Shown: positions 7,555 to 16,672, numbered from the stretch's first letter. The stretch: 36,857 nt of DNA from Acidobacteriota bacterium (GCA_018269075.1 JAFDVJ010000011.1:287-37143); one strand, 5' to 3'. The notes: generated by a model not told the origin, from the letters alone. Numbers and translations are program-made.

Positions 7555-8313
7555 TTATCGGACGAAATCGAGCAGCGTCTTGACGGCCAGCAGCAGAACC
7601 GCGCCGAGAAAGATCCGCCGGAGCCAGACGTCGCTCAGTTTCGTGACGGTGTGCGCGCCGACGTACGCGCCGACAAACATCGTGACGGCCAGGATAAAGC
7701 CGATCCTGTAATCTACTAAACCTTGCCACATAAAGATTAAAGTGGCAATCCCGGACGAAAAGATGTTGATCACTTTCGTCGCCGCGACCGATTCGGTAAA
7801 CGTCATCCCGAAAAAAGCGATGTAAGCGGCCGTCAGCATCGTCGTGTAGCCGCCGCTGTAAAGACCGCCGTAAACGCCGAGCACGAAGGTCAGCAGATAC
7901 GTCAGGACGGTCGCCCGCGTCGAGACTTCGGCGACGGCCGCGATGCCGGCGTCGCGTTTGACGAGCGTGAAGATCGTCACCGCGATCATCGCGATCGAGA
8001 CGAGCAGCTTGATGTTGGCCGGCGTGATCAAAAGCACCAGCCCCGCGCCGATGCCGGACGCGACGAGCGTGATCGCGACGAGCGGCGTGAGTTTTTTCCG
8101 GTCGAGCACCCCGCGCCGCAGAAACGGAATCGTCGCGCCGACGTTCATAAACGTCAGGCCGAACATATTCGTCGCGACCGCGATCTTCGGATCGACGCCG
8201 AACTGGAACATCACCGGTACCGTGATCAGCGAATTGCTGCCCGTCACGACGCCGATCGCGCTCGTCACGAAAAACAGAAAGATCAGTAAGATCAGCGCGT
8301 TTGTCGACATCAT
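7555..8313 (-). CDS. TauE/SafE-family sulfite/sulfur-anion exporter
   Basis: 252-aa polytopic membrane protein with about eight hydrophobic segments in the two-fold pattern of the TauE/SafE (UPF0721) family. It has the family's N-terminal GVVTGSNSLITVPVMFQFGVDPKIAVATNM motif region and the internal second-half repeat, LGVYGGLYSGGYTTMLTAA. Members move sulfite, sulfoacetate or related organosulfur anions; the substrate cannot be assigned here. Two ATGs are adjacent at the start (8313 and 8310). It sits between the DUF4350 gene (60 bp) and moxR (27 bp). This is an unusual insertion, since its function has no evident link to the MoxR module. Confidence 0.88.
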   Translation of the reverse strand: MMSTNALILLIFLFFVTSAIGVVTGSNSLITVPVMFQFGVDPKIAVATNMFGLTFMNVGATIPFLRRGVLDRKKLTPLVAITLVASGIGAGLVLLITPANIKLLVSIAMIAVTIFTLVKRDAGIAAVAEVSTRATVLTYLLTFVLGVYGGLYSGGYTTMLTAAYIAFFGMTFTESVAATKVINIFSSGIATLIFMWQGLVDYRIGFILAVTMFVGAYVGAHTVTKLSDVWLRRIFLGAVLLLAVKTLLDFVR

Positions 8314-8373
8314 CCAATTCTAGCGCAAAGCCCCGTCGCCGGTCAGACCGCACAGCTTTTTATTTTATCCGCC

Positions 8374-9963
8374 TCACTTTCGGCTTTTCCGGCGCCGCTG
8401 AAGCCCGAGCTTCGCTTCGAGCTCGCGGAGCCGCGTCGTCAGCTGCAGGACTTCGCGTTTGCCCGACGCGTCGCCGTGCATCACGTCCTCGCATCTTTCG
8501 ATCAGCCGTTCGAGCTCGGCGGCGTTTTCATCCGGCAGCCGCTCGGCGATCAGCAGCGCCAGATTATGCGGCCGGACCTTCAGCGCGTCGACGCCGACGA
8601 GCCGCGCGACGCGCCGCCGGAAATCCGTGTAGATGTTCTCGATCGCCAGATCGTAGGCGCGCGTCCGCTGCTGCAGCTCGGCCATCGCCGAAATATATTC
8701 GAGCTTCGAGAGCCGGTTCGGTTCGGGATCGGGCACGGCGCGCGCGAACCGGCGGCTCTGCGAATAAAACAACAGCCCGAGCAGCACGACCGCCTGAATA
8801 AAGATCGGGACGACCGGCGTGCCCGCGAAAAACTGGAAAAAGCGGTTGGCGTTCGCGCCGTAGCCGTGATGATACTCGTCGAACGCGATGACGCCGCTGC
8901 GCGAAGCGACGACGTTGACCGCGAGCGACGCGTTGTCGACCTGATTGATGCCGCCGTTGGCGACGATGTACGGATCGGTCAGAAAAACGATCTGACCCGC
9001 GCCGTAGGGCACGTCGACCAGCAGGTTGCGCTTCTCGGCCGTCAGATGAACGACCGGCGCCGGCTGCGACGGCGTGGAAACTATATCGTAATCGGAGTCG
9101 TCGGCGCCGTCACCGATGCCGACACCATTGCCGTTCCCGGCTTTCGGCGGCGCCTTCGGCGGCGGCGGCGTTTTCATCACGAGTTTATCGCCTTCCGTTT
9201 TTTTGGGATCGTTCTGATCGGCGCTGCCGATGCCCGCCCCTTCGCCGACCGGTTTCGGCGTCGAATAAGTGGTCGGCGTCGCAAACGACTTCGGCGGCGT
9301 CGCGGGTTTCGGGGTCGCTTTCGAAAAGGTCGTCATCGGCACCGGCGTCTTTTTGACGATCAGCGGCTTTTTTTGAGCTTCCTCTTCGGTCAAACCGGCG
9401 AAATCGACCGAGGTCGCGAAGACGGACGGCTGGACGCCGTTGATGCCTTTCGTGTAAACGGTCGGCTGGACCGGCCGAACGGCCTTCACGCCGGCGGTCA
9501 TCGCCTTCTGGTCGGAAGCGTCGGTCGTAAAGGACGGCTCGGGAAAATAGGAATTGAACGAGAGCTTCCAGGCGGCCGACGTCTTGAGCAGCTCTTCCGG
9601 CGGGCGGCGGTCGATCAGGACGAGCTTTCCGCCCTCGGAAACCCACTGCAGAATCGCCTTCGCCTCATCCTCGGCGAGTTCCTTGCGAAACGGGCCGATC
9701 ATCACGAAGGTCGCCGGCCGGTTCTTGCCGCTCGTCAGCAGCTCGGCCGGCGCGTCGCGCCAGCGCACGGGTTTGCGGCCGGTTTCCGTGAGCAGATCGA
9801 AAAAAGCCCGCGTCCCGGTCGCGCCCGGATTATAGGTCGAGCGGTTCGGCCGCCCCTCGCTTTCGGTCTCCGCTTCCTTCTGCGTGTAGGAAACGGCGTT
9901 GAGCCCGATCAAAACGAGGATCAGCAAAGCCAGCCCGAGGATGATGAAGATTTTCTGACGCAC
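8374..9963 (-). CDS. DUF4350 domain membrane protein
   Basis: 529 aa. An N-terminal membrane anchor (about 5-24) precedes a DUF4350 region, with YNPGATGTRAFFDLLTETGRKPVRWR (about 45-70) and ILQWVSEGGKLVLIDRR (about 108-124). A long low-complexity Pro/Thr/Lys- and Gly/Asp-rich insert (about 225-310) splits the family region. The domain resumes with the DEYHHGYG motif, a second transmembrane segment (IPIFIQAVVLLGLLF) and a cytoplasmic C-terminal part, RLSKLEYISAMAELQQRTRAYDLA onward. DUF4350 proteins co-occur with MoxR and DUF4129; their molecular role is not established. The start codon is GTG at 9963. A heptamer repeat array ends 5 bp upstream of it and no ribosome binding site is visible, so the start is uncertain. 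Confidence 0.85.
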   Translation of the reverse strand: MRQKIFIILGLALLILVLIGLNAVSYTQKEAETESEGRPNRSTYNPGATGTRAFFDLLTETGRKPVRWRDAPAELLTSGKNRPATFVMIGPFRKELAEDEAKAILQWVSEGGKLVLIDRRPPEELLKTSAAWKLSFNSYFPEPSFTTDASDQKAMTAGVKAVRPVQPTVYTKGINGVQPSVFATSVDFAGLTEEEAQKKPLIVKKTPVPMTTFSKATPKPATPPKSFATPTTYSTPKPVGEGAGIGSADQNDPKKTEGDKLVMKTPPPPKAPPKAGNGNGVGIGDGADDSDYDIVSTPSQPAPVVHLTAEKRNLLVDVPYGAGQIVFLTDPYIVANGGINQVDNASLAVNVVASRSGVIAFDEYHHGYGANANRFFQFFAGTPVVPIFIQAVVLLGLLFYSQSRRFARAVPDPEPNRLSKLEYISAMAELQQRTRAYDLAIENIYTDFRRRVARLVGVDALKVRPHNLALLIAERLPDENAAELERLIERCEDVMHGDASGKREVLQLTTRLRELEAKLGLQRRRKSRK

Positions 9964-9968
9964 AAATC

Positions 9969-10106
9969 GATTTCGGATTTCGGATTTCGGATTTCGGATT
10001 GCCCGCGGCGCGAAATCTTACTTCCCGACGTCTTCTCCGTTAAAGTAAATTCATTGAATTCAGTTTATAAGACCAATCCGAAATCCGAAATCCGAAATCC
10101 GAAATC
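9969..10106. repeat. inverted pair of heptamer arrays (TCCGAAA word), perfect 32-bp arms
   Basis: 9969-10000 and 10075-10106 are exact 32-base reverse complements, each about 4.5 copies of the 7-mer ATTTCGG/CCGAAAT. The spacer is 74 bp. The element fills the whole gap between the DUF4129 stop (10110) and the DUF4350 start (9963). In the transcript it would form a long A/U-rich stem directly upstream of the DUF4350 start codon, which could affect its translation or stop upstream transcripts. Confidence 0.9.
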
Positions 10107-10109
10107 GCC

Positions 10110-11198
10110 TTATTGTTCGCTGTTCAGGGCCTGCTGATAGGTCTGCCTGAACTCGTTCCAGTCGGCTTCGTCGGCTTCGTCAAAGCCGTACCAGTGGCGC
10201 TCGTAGCTGAGGGTCAGGCCGTTCATATTTCGGTAGAGCCCTTCCCGGCGGCGGACGTCGCGCAGATAGTCGCGGTTCGTCTTGTGCTGCGCGAGGCCGA
10301 TCACCCGGCGGTCGCTGAGCTCGCACAACAGCGCGATGTAGCCCTTGCGGATCGCGCCGCGCAGATTTCCCTGCCGCGCCAATTCCTCAGCCTCACCGAA
10401 GAGACTGTGCGCGTCCTCGTCGGCGGCGAGCCGCTCGCCGAGAATCACGCGGTCGCCTTTTTCCTCTTTCCGTCGGCGGCGCAGCTTGCCGGCGAAAAAC
10501 GGCCCGAAGCGGTAGATCAGAAAGGCGATGAAACCGAAGACGACGGCGTATAACAGCATCTGCAGCCCGAACGAAAGCGTCTGCATCCCGGCCGGCGCGT
10601 TCTGCGGAATCTCGGGCTCCGGGAATTTGTCGCGGAGCCATTCGCGGATCTGTTTCATCAATTTCTGAAACCAGCTTTCCTCCTGTTCGGGCGCTTTCTG
10701 ATACTCCGCGCGCCGCAGAATCTCGGCGAGCTTGCGCTTGTCCTCGTCCTTCGAAGGGCCGGACGCGGCCGGTTTTTCGAGCTGCCGGATCTTGAAAATC
10801 AGCGCCGACAGCCGTTCGTCGACGTTCTTCAGGATCAAAGCGCGTTTTTTGGCGTCCTTCGTTTCCGCCTCAAAGGCCTTGAGATCGGTTTCGAGCCATT
10901 GATTGTTGGTCTCGATCGACGTGCCTTCCCACTCGATCTTTTCCGTGACCGGCACGTTTCGGCGAATATCGGCCAGCAGCTCGCGCTCGTCAGCGGCGTT
11001 CTGCTCCTGCTCGTCGGCGTAATCCATCAAAGCGTCGACCGATCCGCCCGCGTTTTCGAGGCCGGCGCGATAATCCGCCAGACTGCGCGCGAACGCGCCG
11101 CCCGCACCGCCCAAAAGGCAGAGCAGACCGGCCGCCAGCAGCCGCCGAACGACCGTCAACCATTTCGAATGATGCCGCGCTCCGGCAGAAAAGTCCAT
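10110..11198 (-). CDS. DUF4129 domain protein of the MoxR cluster
   Basis: 362 aa. It has a basic N-terminus and signal peptide/anchor (about 13-38, ending AFARSLADY) and a charged, probably helical extracytoplasmic region (about 40-200). A transmembrane segment (about 210-235, LLYAVVFGFIAFLIYRFG) leads to a C-terminal cytoplasmic DUF4129 domain: GNLRGAIRKGYIALLCELSDRRVIGLAQHKTNRDYLRDVRRR, ending RHWYGFDEADEADWNEFRQTY. DUF4129 is a standard neighbour of MoxR ATPases and of transglutaminase-like proteins, with no proven biochemical role. The ATG at 11198 has no strong ribosome binding site. A 9-mer repeat arm begins 11 bp upstream. Confidence 0.85.
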   Translation of the reverse strand: MDFSAGARHHSKWLTVVRRLLAAGLLCLLGGAGGAFARSLADYRAGLENAGGSVDALMDYADEQEQNAADERELLADIRRNVPVTEKIEWEGTSIETNNQWLETDLKAFEAETKDAKKRALILKNVDERLSALIFKIRQLEKPAASGPSKDEDKRKLAEILRRAEYQKAPEQEESWFQKLMKQIREWLRDKFPEPEIPQNAPAGMQTLSFGLQMLLYAVVFGFIAFLIYRFGPFFAGKLRRRRKEEKGDRVILGERLAADEDAHSLFGEAEELARQGNLRGAIRKGYIALLCELSDRRVIGLAQHKTNRDYLRDVRRREGLYRNMNGLTLSYERHWYGFDEADEADWNEFRQTYQQALNSEQ

Positions 11199-11208
11199 AA
11201 AATCTTTA

Positions 11209-11407
11209 GTTTAGGAAGTTTTGGAAGTAAGTTGAGTTCTTTCTAAACTTCCTTGGAATGAACGACGGACTGTTAGTTCGGTCGCTGCGTTTATCGAGTG
11301 TGAAGCGTTTTTACAGGCTGTCGCCTGTCAACCGGCTGACAGCCGATTGTACGCTTTCTTCCTAAACTTCCTAAACTTCCAAAACTTCCAAAACTTCCAA
11401 AACTCAA
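11209..11407. repeat. inverted pair of 9-mer arrays (AAACTTCC words)
   Basis: 11209-11235 holds GGAAGTTTT-type 9-mers and 11358-11407 holds about five AAACTTCC(A/T) 9-mers in the opposite orientation. The intervening about 120 bp has a smaller inverted repeat, GGCTGTC...GACAGCC, near 11313-11345. The right array overlaps the last codon and stop of the upstream membrane-protein gene (11404). This is the same layout as the heptamer elements but with an unrelated 9-base word. Confidence 0.8.
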
Positions 11408-12528
11408 TCAAGTCCGAGCATCGAATGCGACGCCTTTTTCGCCGGCGGCGGCAGGTTCGGCGGCTGATTTTCGACGTAAGTCTTCGCGGCCAGCGCCGGA
11501 TGCAGCGGGTTGACGAACTCGCGCGGGACGGCCGGAATCTCGCCGAGCCGCTGCGCCGCGAGCAGCTCGATGTCGTAGCCTTCGTGCCGGACGCGTTCGT
11601 CGACGTACATCAGGCAGAGCCCGATCATCGAAACCGGCATCAGCAGGATCAGGCTCGCCTGCCAGATAAACTGGCTCGCGATCTCGTACCACGCCGGAAT
11701 CGGCTCCCAGGCGAAATAGGCTCTCCAGACGTCGATGCCGTTCGCCCACGCGTACCAGTCGAGCGGGATTTTCAGCAGCATCAGCCCCGAATAAATCGCG
11801 ATGATCGAAAAGACGAACAGCGCGTAAAGCCTGAGCGCCTTGCCGCGCGCGAGCGTCGCGCTCCGGCCCATCGCCGGAAAAACGCCCTGCCCCTCGACGA
11901 GCATCGCCTGCGGGACGTAGGCGAAATTCGTCGCGATCAGAAAAAACAGCCAGCCCGTTCCGAAGGCGACCCCCAGAAACAGCGCGATCGAGAGGATCGT
12001 CGCGATGAACGGCGAAAAGCTGAACGTGTAGATCGTCAGCGCGATCGACAGCGCGGCCACCGTGTAGCCGATCGAAAGGATGATCATCCCGATAAACCCG
12101 AGCAGCAGCGCGATCAGGACCGAGGCCGTCAAAAGCCCGAAAACTCTTGATTTGACGTTGCGGTAGGTCTCGCGAAACGTGATCGGTTCGCCGAACAGCA
12201 GATGCCGGACGAAATTGCGCGAAGCGCCGCCCATCACCGTGAACGTCACGACGACCTCGACCAGCCAGATCAGCAGGTTGCCGAGCCACAGAAAAAAATA
12301 GTAGGCGTAGGTTTCGCCCGGATTATTGACGGGATCGATGCTGAACAGACTGCGCGCGAGAATCCGCCAGCCGACCGAGATCAGCGTGCCGGCGACGATC
12401 GGCGGCGCGGCGATCCAGACGAACGTCCAGAAATTCTTCCGGTAAAAGCGGACGGCCCGGTCGATCAGGTCTCCGGCTCCGAGCGGCGTCAACGAATATT
12501 GAGAATTGGAAGGCGTCAGGTCGTTCAT
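11404..12528 (-). CDS. polytopic membrane protein, first gene of the MoxR-type cluster
   Basis: 374 aa with about six to seven hydrophobic segments between residues 33 and 310 and a cytoplasmic Pro-rich tail (NPLHPALAAKTY, NLPPPAKKA). The pattern (an N-terminal GDLIDRAVRFYRKNFWTFV start, long TM pairs, and a VPQAMLVEGQGVFPAMGRSATLARG segment) resembles the glycerophosphodiester phosphodiesterase membrane-domain type of protein. No catalytic domain is attached. A GGGAG ribosome binding site lies 4 bases before the ATG. A good -10/-35 pair is found immediately upstream, so this is likely the promoter-proximal gene of the run down to moxR. Confidence 0.8.
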   Translation of the reverse strand: MNDLTPSNSQYSLTPLGAGDLIDRAVRFYRKNFWTFVWIAAPPIVAGTLISVGWRILARSLFSIDPVNNPGETYAYYFFLWLGNLLIWLVEVVVTFTVMGGASRNFVRHLLFGEPITFRETYRNVKSRVFGLLTASVLIALLLGFIGMIILSIGYTVAALSIALTIYTFSFSPFIATILSIALFLGVAFGTGWLFFLIATNFAYVPQAMLVEGQGVFPAMGRSATLARGKALRLYALFVFSIIAIYSGLMLLKIPLDWYAWANGIDVWRAYFAWEPIPAWYEIASQFIWQASLILLMPVSMIGLCLMYVDERVRHEGYDIELLAAQRLGEIPAVPREFVNPLHPALAAKTYVENQPPNLPPPAKKASHSMLGLD

Positions 12529-12547
12529 TATCTCCCGGTTTCGCCAC

Positions 12548-12577
12548 AGTATAACTTTTTTCCTTCGATTTTGTAAG
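12548..12577 (-). promoter_or_regulatory. candidate sigma-70 promoter of the MoxR-type gene run
   Basis: On the minus strand, CTTACA (12577-12572) and TATACT (12553-12548) are separated by 18 bp. The -10 matches the consensus at 5 of 6 positions and the -35 at 4 of 6. Predicted transcription would start near 12541, about 12 nt before the ATG at 12528. It lies between the receptor gene's terminator and the membrane-protein start, where a promoter is expected. Confidence 0.5.
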
Positions 12578-12586
12578 GCCTTCGAA

Positions 12587-12621
12587 TAAAAAAAGTCCGC
12601 CGATCGCGAAACCGGCGGACT
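12587..12621 (-). terminator. rho-independent terminator of the TonB-dependent receptor gene
   Basis: On the minus strand a 9-bp perfect stem (AGTCCGCCG/CGGCGGACT; 12621-12613 with 12602-12594) encloses a 10-base loop. A run of seven T follows at 12593-12587. It starts 22 bp after the receptor stop codon at 12644. Confidence 0.88.
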
Positions 12622-12643
12622 GTCCAGAGGCTAGAAAGCCCGA

Positions 12644-15600
12644 TTAGAACTCAAAGCGCGCCGCGAACTGGAAGATGCGCGGGTCACCGGCGGACGTGAT
12701 CTGTCCGAAGGTCGTGCTGTTGATGTTCGCAAACTGAGTGTTGTTGAAGAGATTAACGAAATTGAAGACGTTAAACGCTTCGGCTCTCAGTTGGAGACGC
12801 ATACCGCCTTCGGTGAACTTGATGTTCTTCAAAAGCGCCATATTGACGTTGACGTACCGCGGGCCGTTGAGCAGCGTGCGGCCGAGGTTGCCGGTCTGTC
12901 CCGGAGCGACGTTGAAGAACGCCTGTCCGTTGAACGCCGTGTTGGAGTTCAGACCGGTATAGATGTAGCCCGTCGCCGCGCGGCCGTCCGTTCCGATGAC
13001 CGACGGATTGATGAAATAGATTCGTCCGTTGGCTTCGAAAATACCCGACAGAGCGCGGATCTGTTCGTTGGTCAGCGTGCTGAACGCCGTCTGGCGTCCC
13101 GAACGCGCACCGCGATTCAGGGTGCCGCGGGTGTCGATGAAGGTGATCGGCGCGCCCGTCGACATCTGCATCAGGCCGGAAAGTTCCCAGCCGCCGAAGA
13201 GCTTGTCGGCCAGACCGCCGTAGTTGAGCAGCCATTTGCCTTTGCCGAACGGCAGTTGGTAGATTCCGTTGAAGTTGAAGACGTGCGTCTGATCGAAGTC
13301 CGCGCGCTGTTTGTCGAGCTTCCTGTTGTTGTTCTGCAGATAAGGCTCGAACAACTGCTGCGAAGTTCCGATCGTGTCCGTCAGGTTCTTCGAGAACGTG
13401 TAGTTCGCCTGGAAGTAAAGCCCCTGCGAGAACCGGCGGCGAATTTCGAACTGCAGCGAATTGTAGTTGTAGGAACCGGCATTCGTAAAGAGCTCGATCT
13501 GACCGATGTTCGGGTTCGCGTAGAATTTGACGAACGGGGCGTTGCCCGGGCTCGCCAGCGTCGGGTGGTTGTTCAGGTTGTTCGAGATGAACAGCTGCGC
13601 GAGATCGGCGACCGTGCCGTTCTGCAGGTTGGTCCGGAACGTCGTCAGCGAAACGGCGCCGCCGACCACAAGGTGACCGGCCGAACCGACTCCGCCGTTC
13701 TGGAAAATGTTCAGCGCCACGCAGCCCGTCACGACGCCCGCGCAAAACGGGGTCGAGGCGTTGACGTTGCCGCCGTTGGCTGCCATCGAGAGCGCGAGGT
13801 TGGCCTGCGCCTTCTGGAAGTCGGAAAGGAAGCCGTTGTTGACGACATCGATTTCGTTCAGGTCGATACCGCGCGCCAGATTGTTGCTGCGCGTTCCGAC
13901 ATAGCGGATTTCGACGGCCGTGTTGCCCCAGAATTCACGCTGCCAGCCGACGCTGTACTGCTGCGTCTTCGGAATTTCCAGTTTCGGATCGACCGCGTTG
14001 GCGACGCCGAAAAAGCCCTGACCGGCCGTGTTGTTCTGCAGGAACGAGCGCGGCGGGTTGACGAAGGCCGGCGGAAGGATCGGCGTGTTGTTGCCGCCCA
14101 GACGATCGTTCAAAGCGGCCGTGCCGTTCGGGCCGATCGCCGAGTTCGAAGCGCGGCCGAGACCGACGTTGCCCGACAGCGTGTTGTTGAGCGACGTGAT
14201 GATCGAGTCGTTACCGTAGATTTCCGAGTAACCGCCGCGGATCACGCTCTTGCCAACGCCGCCGAAGAGGAACTTGCCGATGCCCGATTCGAAGTTCGGC
14301 GAATAAGCGATACCGAGCGACGGCGCGAAGTTGTTGTAGTCGGTTTTGTAATACAGGTATTTCTTGCCCGCATTCGTGCCGATGATGTCGAAGGTTCCGT
14401 TGCCCGCGAGCAGCGAGCCGGCCGGATCGTTCGGGTTGGAGATGACCGGTTCGAGCGAGAGACCGTTCTTCAGTCTCATCGCCGGGTAGATTTCCCATCT
14501 GACGCCGAGCGAAAGGGTCAGACCGCGCGCAACCGTCCAGCGATCCGACGCGTAGGCCGCGTGGTTCGAGTTGCGGAACGGCGACAGGTTTCTGACCGGC
14601 TGATAACCGGAGGTCGGGCTCGAAGTGTTGAAGCCCTGGATCCGCTGGTTGACGATGCCGCCGAGCAGCGCGAGCAGGTTGCTCGCCGTCGCGGCCTGCG
14701 CCGTCGAGATCACGGTGCCGGTCGGAACGCCGCCGACGATGTTCGGGAAGTTGCCGGTCGTAAAGCTGGTGCTCGTCGCCGCGTTGACGCTCGTCGGGCC
14801 GATGATGTAGTTCGGGATGATCAGCACGTCATTGTAGGAATTGACTTTATATTTCTGGAACTGAACGCCGAATTTGAGCGAATGCTTGCCGACGACCCAG
14901 TTGAAGTTGTCCGCCAGCGTAAAGAGCTTGTTGTTGCGTCCCTGATCGAGGAAGATGTTCGGCTGATCGACGAGACCGGCGAGCGTGCCGCTCGTCGTGC
15001 CCTGACCGCCGAGGAAGAACGCCGGGTACGGGCTGATGCGCTTGAACGGCACCTCGCTCGTGAAAATACCCCAGCGGGCTTCGTTGACCATCGAGTTCGA
15101 GAGAATCCGGCGATACGAAACCGTAAACATCTTGTTCTTCGAATACTGCGTGACGTCGGGAACGGTCGAGAAGTTCGAGACGTCGACGTCCGGACGCAGC
15201 ACGTTTTCCTTGTTCCAGCTGAAGACCGCGTTGAACTGGTCGTTCGCCGTGCCGTCGACGTCGACGCGGGCCGTGTAGGTGTTGCGCGTCGTGTCGAAAC
15301 GGCGGTTCAGCGCGTAACCCGTCGTGTTCAGCGAGTCGCCGCCCGTCGTGTTGCTCGTCGTCGGCATCGGGCCGAGAACCAGCGACTGAATGGTCGGATC
15401 GATCGCCGAGGGGATGCCCTGCATACCGACGCTCTGCGCGAAGGCCAGAATGTTCGAGACCGTGCAGATGCTGCCGACGGTGGTCGTCGGACAGGAAATG
15501 CCGTTCTGGTTGAACGCGTCGCCGGCCGTCGCGCGCGTGAACGTGAACGCGCCGGTTCTCGCCGCCGGCGTCAGGATCGTGCGCGTGTAGCGCTGGGCGA

Positions 15601-16552
15601 GCGGATCCTTGATGCCTTCATAGGCAAAGAAGAAAAAGCCCTTGTTCTTTTCCCAGACCGGACCGCCTTCGCCGAAGCGCGGGGTCAGGAACGGGCCGCT
15701 GATCCGGCCGCCGTACTGGTTGCGGTTGCGGAACGGCGGTTTTTGGTTGATCGCCGCGTCGGTGCTGCGGTTGTTGAAAAAGTTGTTGGCCGCGAAATGC
15801 GAGTTGCGGTTGTAGGCGAACAGCGCGCCGTGGAAGTCCTTCTGGCCGCGCGGGGTGACGAGCGTGATCTGCGCGCCGCCGCTGCCGGAATCGGATTCCT
15901 GGTTCGTGGTCGAGATCGTGAACTCGCCCGTGTCGTCGACCGACGGCCGGCCCGGCGCAAAGTCGGTCGCGTTCGTCCGGATAAACTGGTCGTTGATGCT
16001 GATGCCGTCGCGGGTAATGTTCGTCAGCGTCGTGCGCTGGCCGTTGATCGCCGTGTTCTGAAACGGGTTCGACGCGACGCCGGCCTGCAGGGTCGTCAGG
16101 CTGAGCGGGTTACGCGTCAGCAGCGGAAGCGAGAGAATCTGCTGCGGGCTGACGACGCTCGTCACCTGCGCGCTGGTCGACGTGATGACGTCGGCACCGG
16201 CGGTCACCGTGACGGATTCCTGGACGCTGCCGATTTCGAGCGTGACGGGCAACGTGTAGTCGCGACTGATGTCGATCTTGACTTCATTGGCCACGAAGGT
16301 TTTAAAGCCGTTCGACGTTACGGTGACCGTGTACAAACCGGGTTCGAGCTGCGAAACGCTGAACGCGCCCGAGCCGTCGGTGACGGTCGTCTGGGTTTTG
16401 CCGGTTTGATTGAACTTGATCGTTACCGTCGCACCGGGCAGAACGCCGTCCGGCCCTGAGACGGTGCCCAGAAGCTGACCTGTCGGCGTTTGCGCCAGAA
16501 TTGTAACTCCGATCAGCAAAGTGAACGAGAGTACAAGAAAAAGTCTTTTCAT
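12644..16552 (-). CDS. Oar-like TonB-dependent outer-membrane receptor with carboxypeptidase-regulatory domain
   Basis: 1302-aa outer-membrane protein. A signal peptide (MKRLFLVLSFTLLIGVTILAQ) is followed by a carboxypeptidase regulatory-like (CarboxypepD_reg) beta-sandwich (about 22-100, with GQLLGTVSGPDGVLPGATVTI and GLYTVTVTSNGFK). A plug-like domain comes next (ITSTSAQVTSVVSPQQILSLPLLTRNPLSL, with NGQR and RDGISIND). A long beta-barrel ends in the aromatic FAARFEF. Such receptors are typical of Acidobacteria and are thought to import large or complexed substrates; the ligand is unknown. The ATG at 16552 is chosen over an upstream TTG because GGAGGATGAA lies directly before it. A possible sigma-54 promoter precedes it and a strong terminator follows. 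Confidence 0.93.
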   Translation of the reverse strand: MKRLFLVLSFTLLIGVTILAQTPTGQLLGTVSGPDGVLPGATVTIKFNQTGKTQTTVTDGSGAFSVSQLEPGLYTVTVTSNGFKTFVANEVKIDISRDYTLPVTLEIGSVQESVTVTAGADVITSTSAQVTSVVSPQQILSLPLLTRNPLSLTTLQAGVASNPFQNTAINGQRTTLTNITRDGISINDQFIRTNATDFAPGRPSVDDTGEFTISTTNQESDSGSGGAQITLVTPRGQKDFHGALFAYNRNSHFAANNFFNNRSTDAAINQKPPFRNRNQYGGRISGPFLTPRFGEGGPVWEKNKGFFFFAYEGIKDPLAQRYTRTILTPAARTGAFTFTRATAGDAFNQNGISCPTTTVGSICTVSNILAFAQSVGMQGIPSAIDPTIQSLVLGPMPTTSNTTGGDSLNTTGYALNRRFDTTRNTYTARVDVDGTANDQFNAVFSWNKENVLRPDVDVSNFSTVPDVTQYSKNKMFTVSYRRILSNSMVNEARWGIFTSEVPFKRISPYPAFFLGGQGTTSGTLAGLVDQPNIFLDQGRNNKLFTLADNFNWVVGKHSLKFGVQFQKYKVNSYNDVLIIPNYIIGPTSVNAATSTSFTTGNFPNIVGGVPTGTVISTAQAATASNLLALLGGIVNQRIQGFNTSSPTSGYQPVRNLSPFRNSNHAAYASDRWTVARGLTLSLGVRWEIYPAMRLKNGLSLEPVISNPNDPAGSLLAGNGTFDIIGTNAGKKYLYYKTDYNNFAPSLGIAYSPNFESGIGKFLFGGVGKSVIRGGYSEIYGNDSIITSLNNTLSGNVGLGRASNSAIGPNGTAALNDRLGGNNTPILPPAFVNPPRSFLQNNTAGQGFFGVANAVDPKLEIPKTQQYSVGWQREFWGNTAVEIRYVGTRSNNLARGIDLNEIDVVNNGFLSDFQKAQANLALSMAANGGNVNASTPFCAGVVTGCVALNIFQNGGVGSAGHLVVGGAVSLTTFRTNLQNGTVADLAQLFISNNLNNHPTLASPGNAPFVKFYANPNIGQIELFTNAGSYNYNSLQFEIRRRFSQGLYFQANYTFSKNLTDTIGTSQQLFEPYLQNNNRKLDKQRADFDQTHVFNFNGIYQLPFGKGKWLLNYGGLADKLFGGWELSGLMQMSTGAPITFIDTRGTLNRGARSGRQTAFSTLTNEQIRALSGIFEANGRIYFINPSVIGTDGRAATGYIYTGLNSNTAFNGQAFFNVAPGQTGNLGRTLLNGPRYVNVNMALLKNIKFTEGGMRLQLRAEAFNVFNFVNLFNNTQFANINSTTFGQITSAGDPRIFQFAARFEF

Positions 16553-16610
16553 TTCATCCTCCAAAATTATTCTTACTGTTTAATGACGGGTAAAAGCTAA
16601 AATGAATGAA

Positions 16611-16625
16611 ACAACTTTTATGCCA
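16611..16625 (-). promoter_or_regulatory. candidate sigma-54 (-24/-12) promoter for the TonB-dependent receptor
   Basis: The minus-strand sequence TGGCATAAAAGTTGT (16625-16611) has GG and TTG at exactly the spacing of the TGGCAC-N5-TTGC consensus. It deviates at the last base (T for C) and at the sixth. Transcription would begin near 16600, giving a leader of about 48 nt. The adjacent gene encodes a sigma-54 activator, which makes the site more credible. The imperfect GC element keeps confidence moderate. Confidence 0.42.
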
Positions 16626-16672
16626 CGCCTGCACGCAAAGCAAAACCCTAATGCTTACAGCGTTTGCAGGCC

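Noticed and set aside
12791..16459. Very long open frame (1222 codons) on the strand opposite the TonB-dependent receptor
   Set aside because: The product is Arg/Asp/Val-rich with no domain pattern, and the opposite frame is a full receptor with signal peptide and barrel. It is a by-product of GC-rich codon usage.
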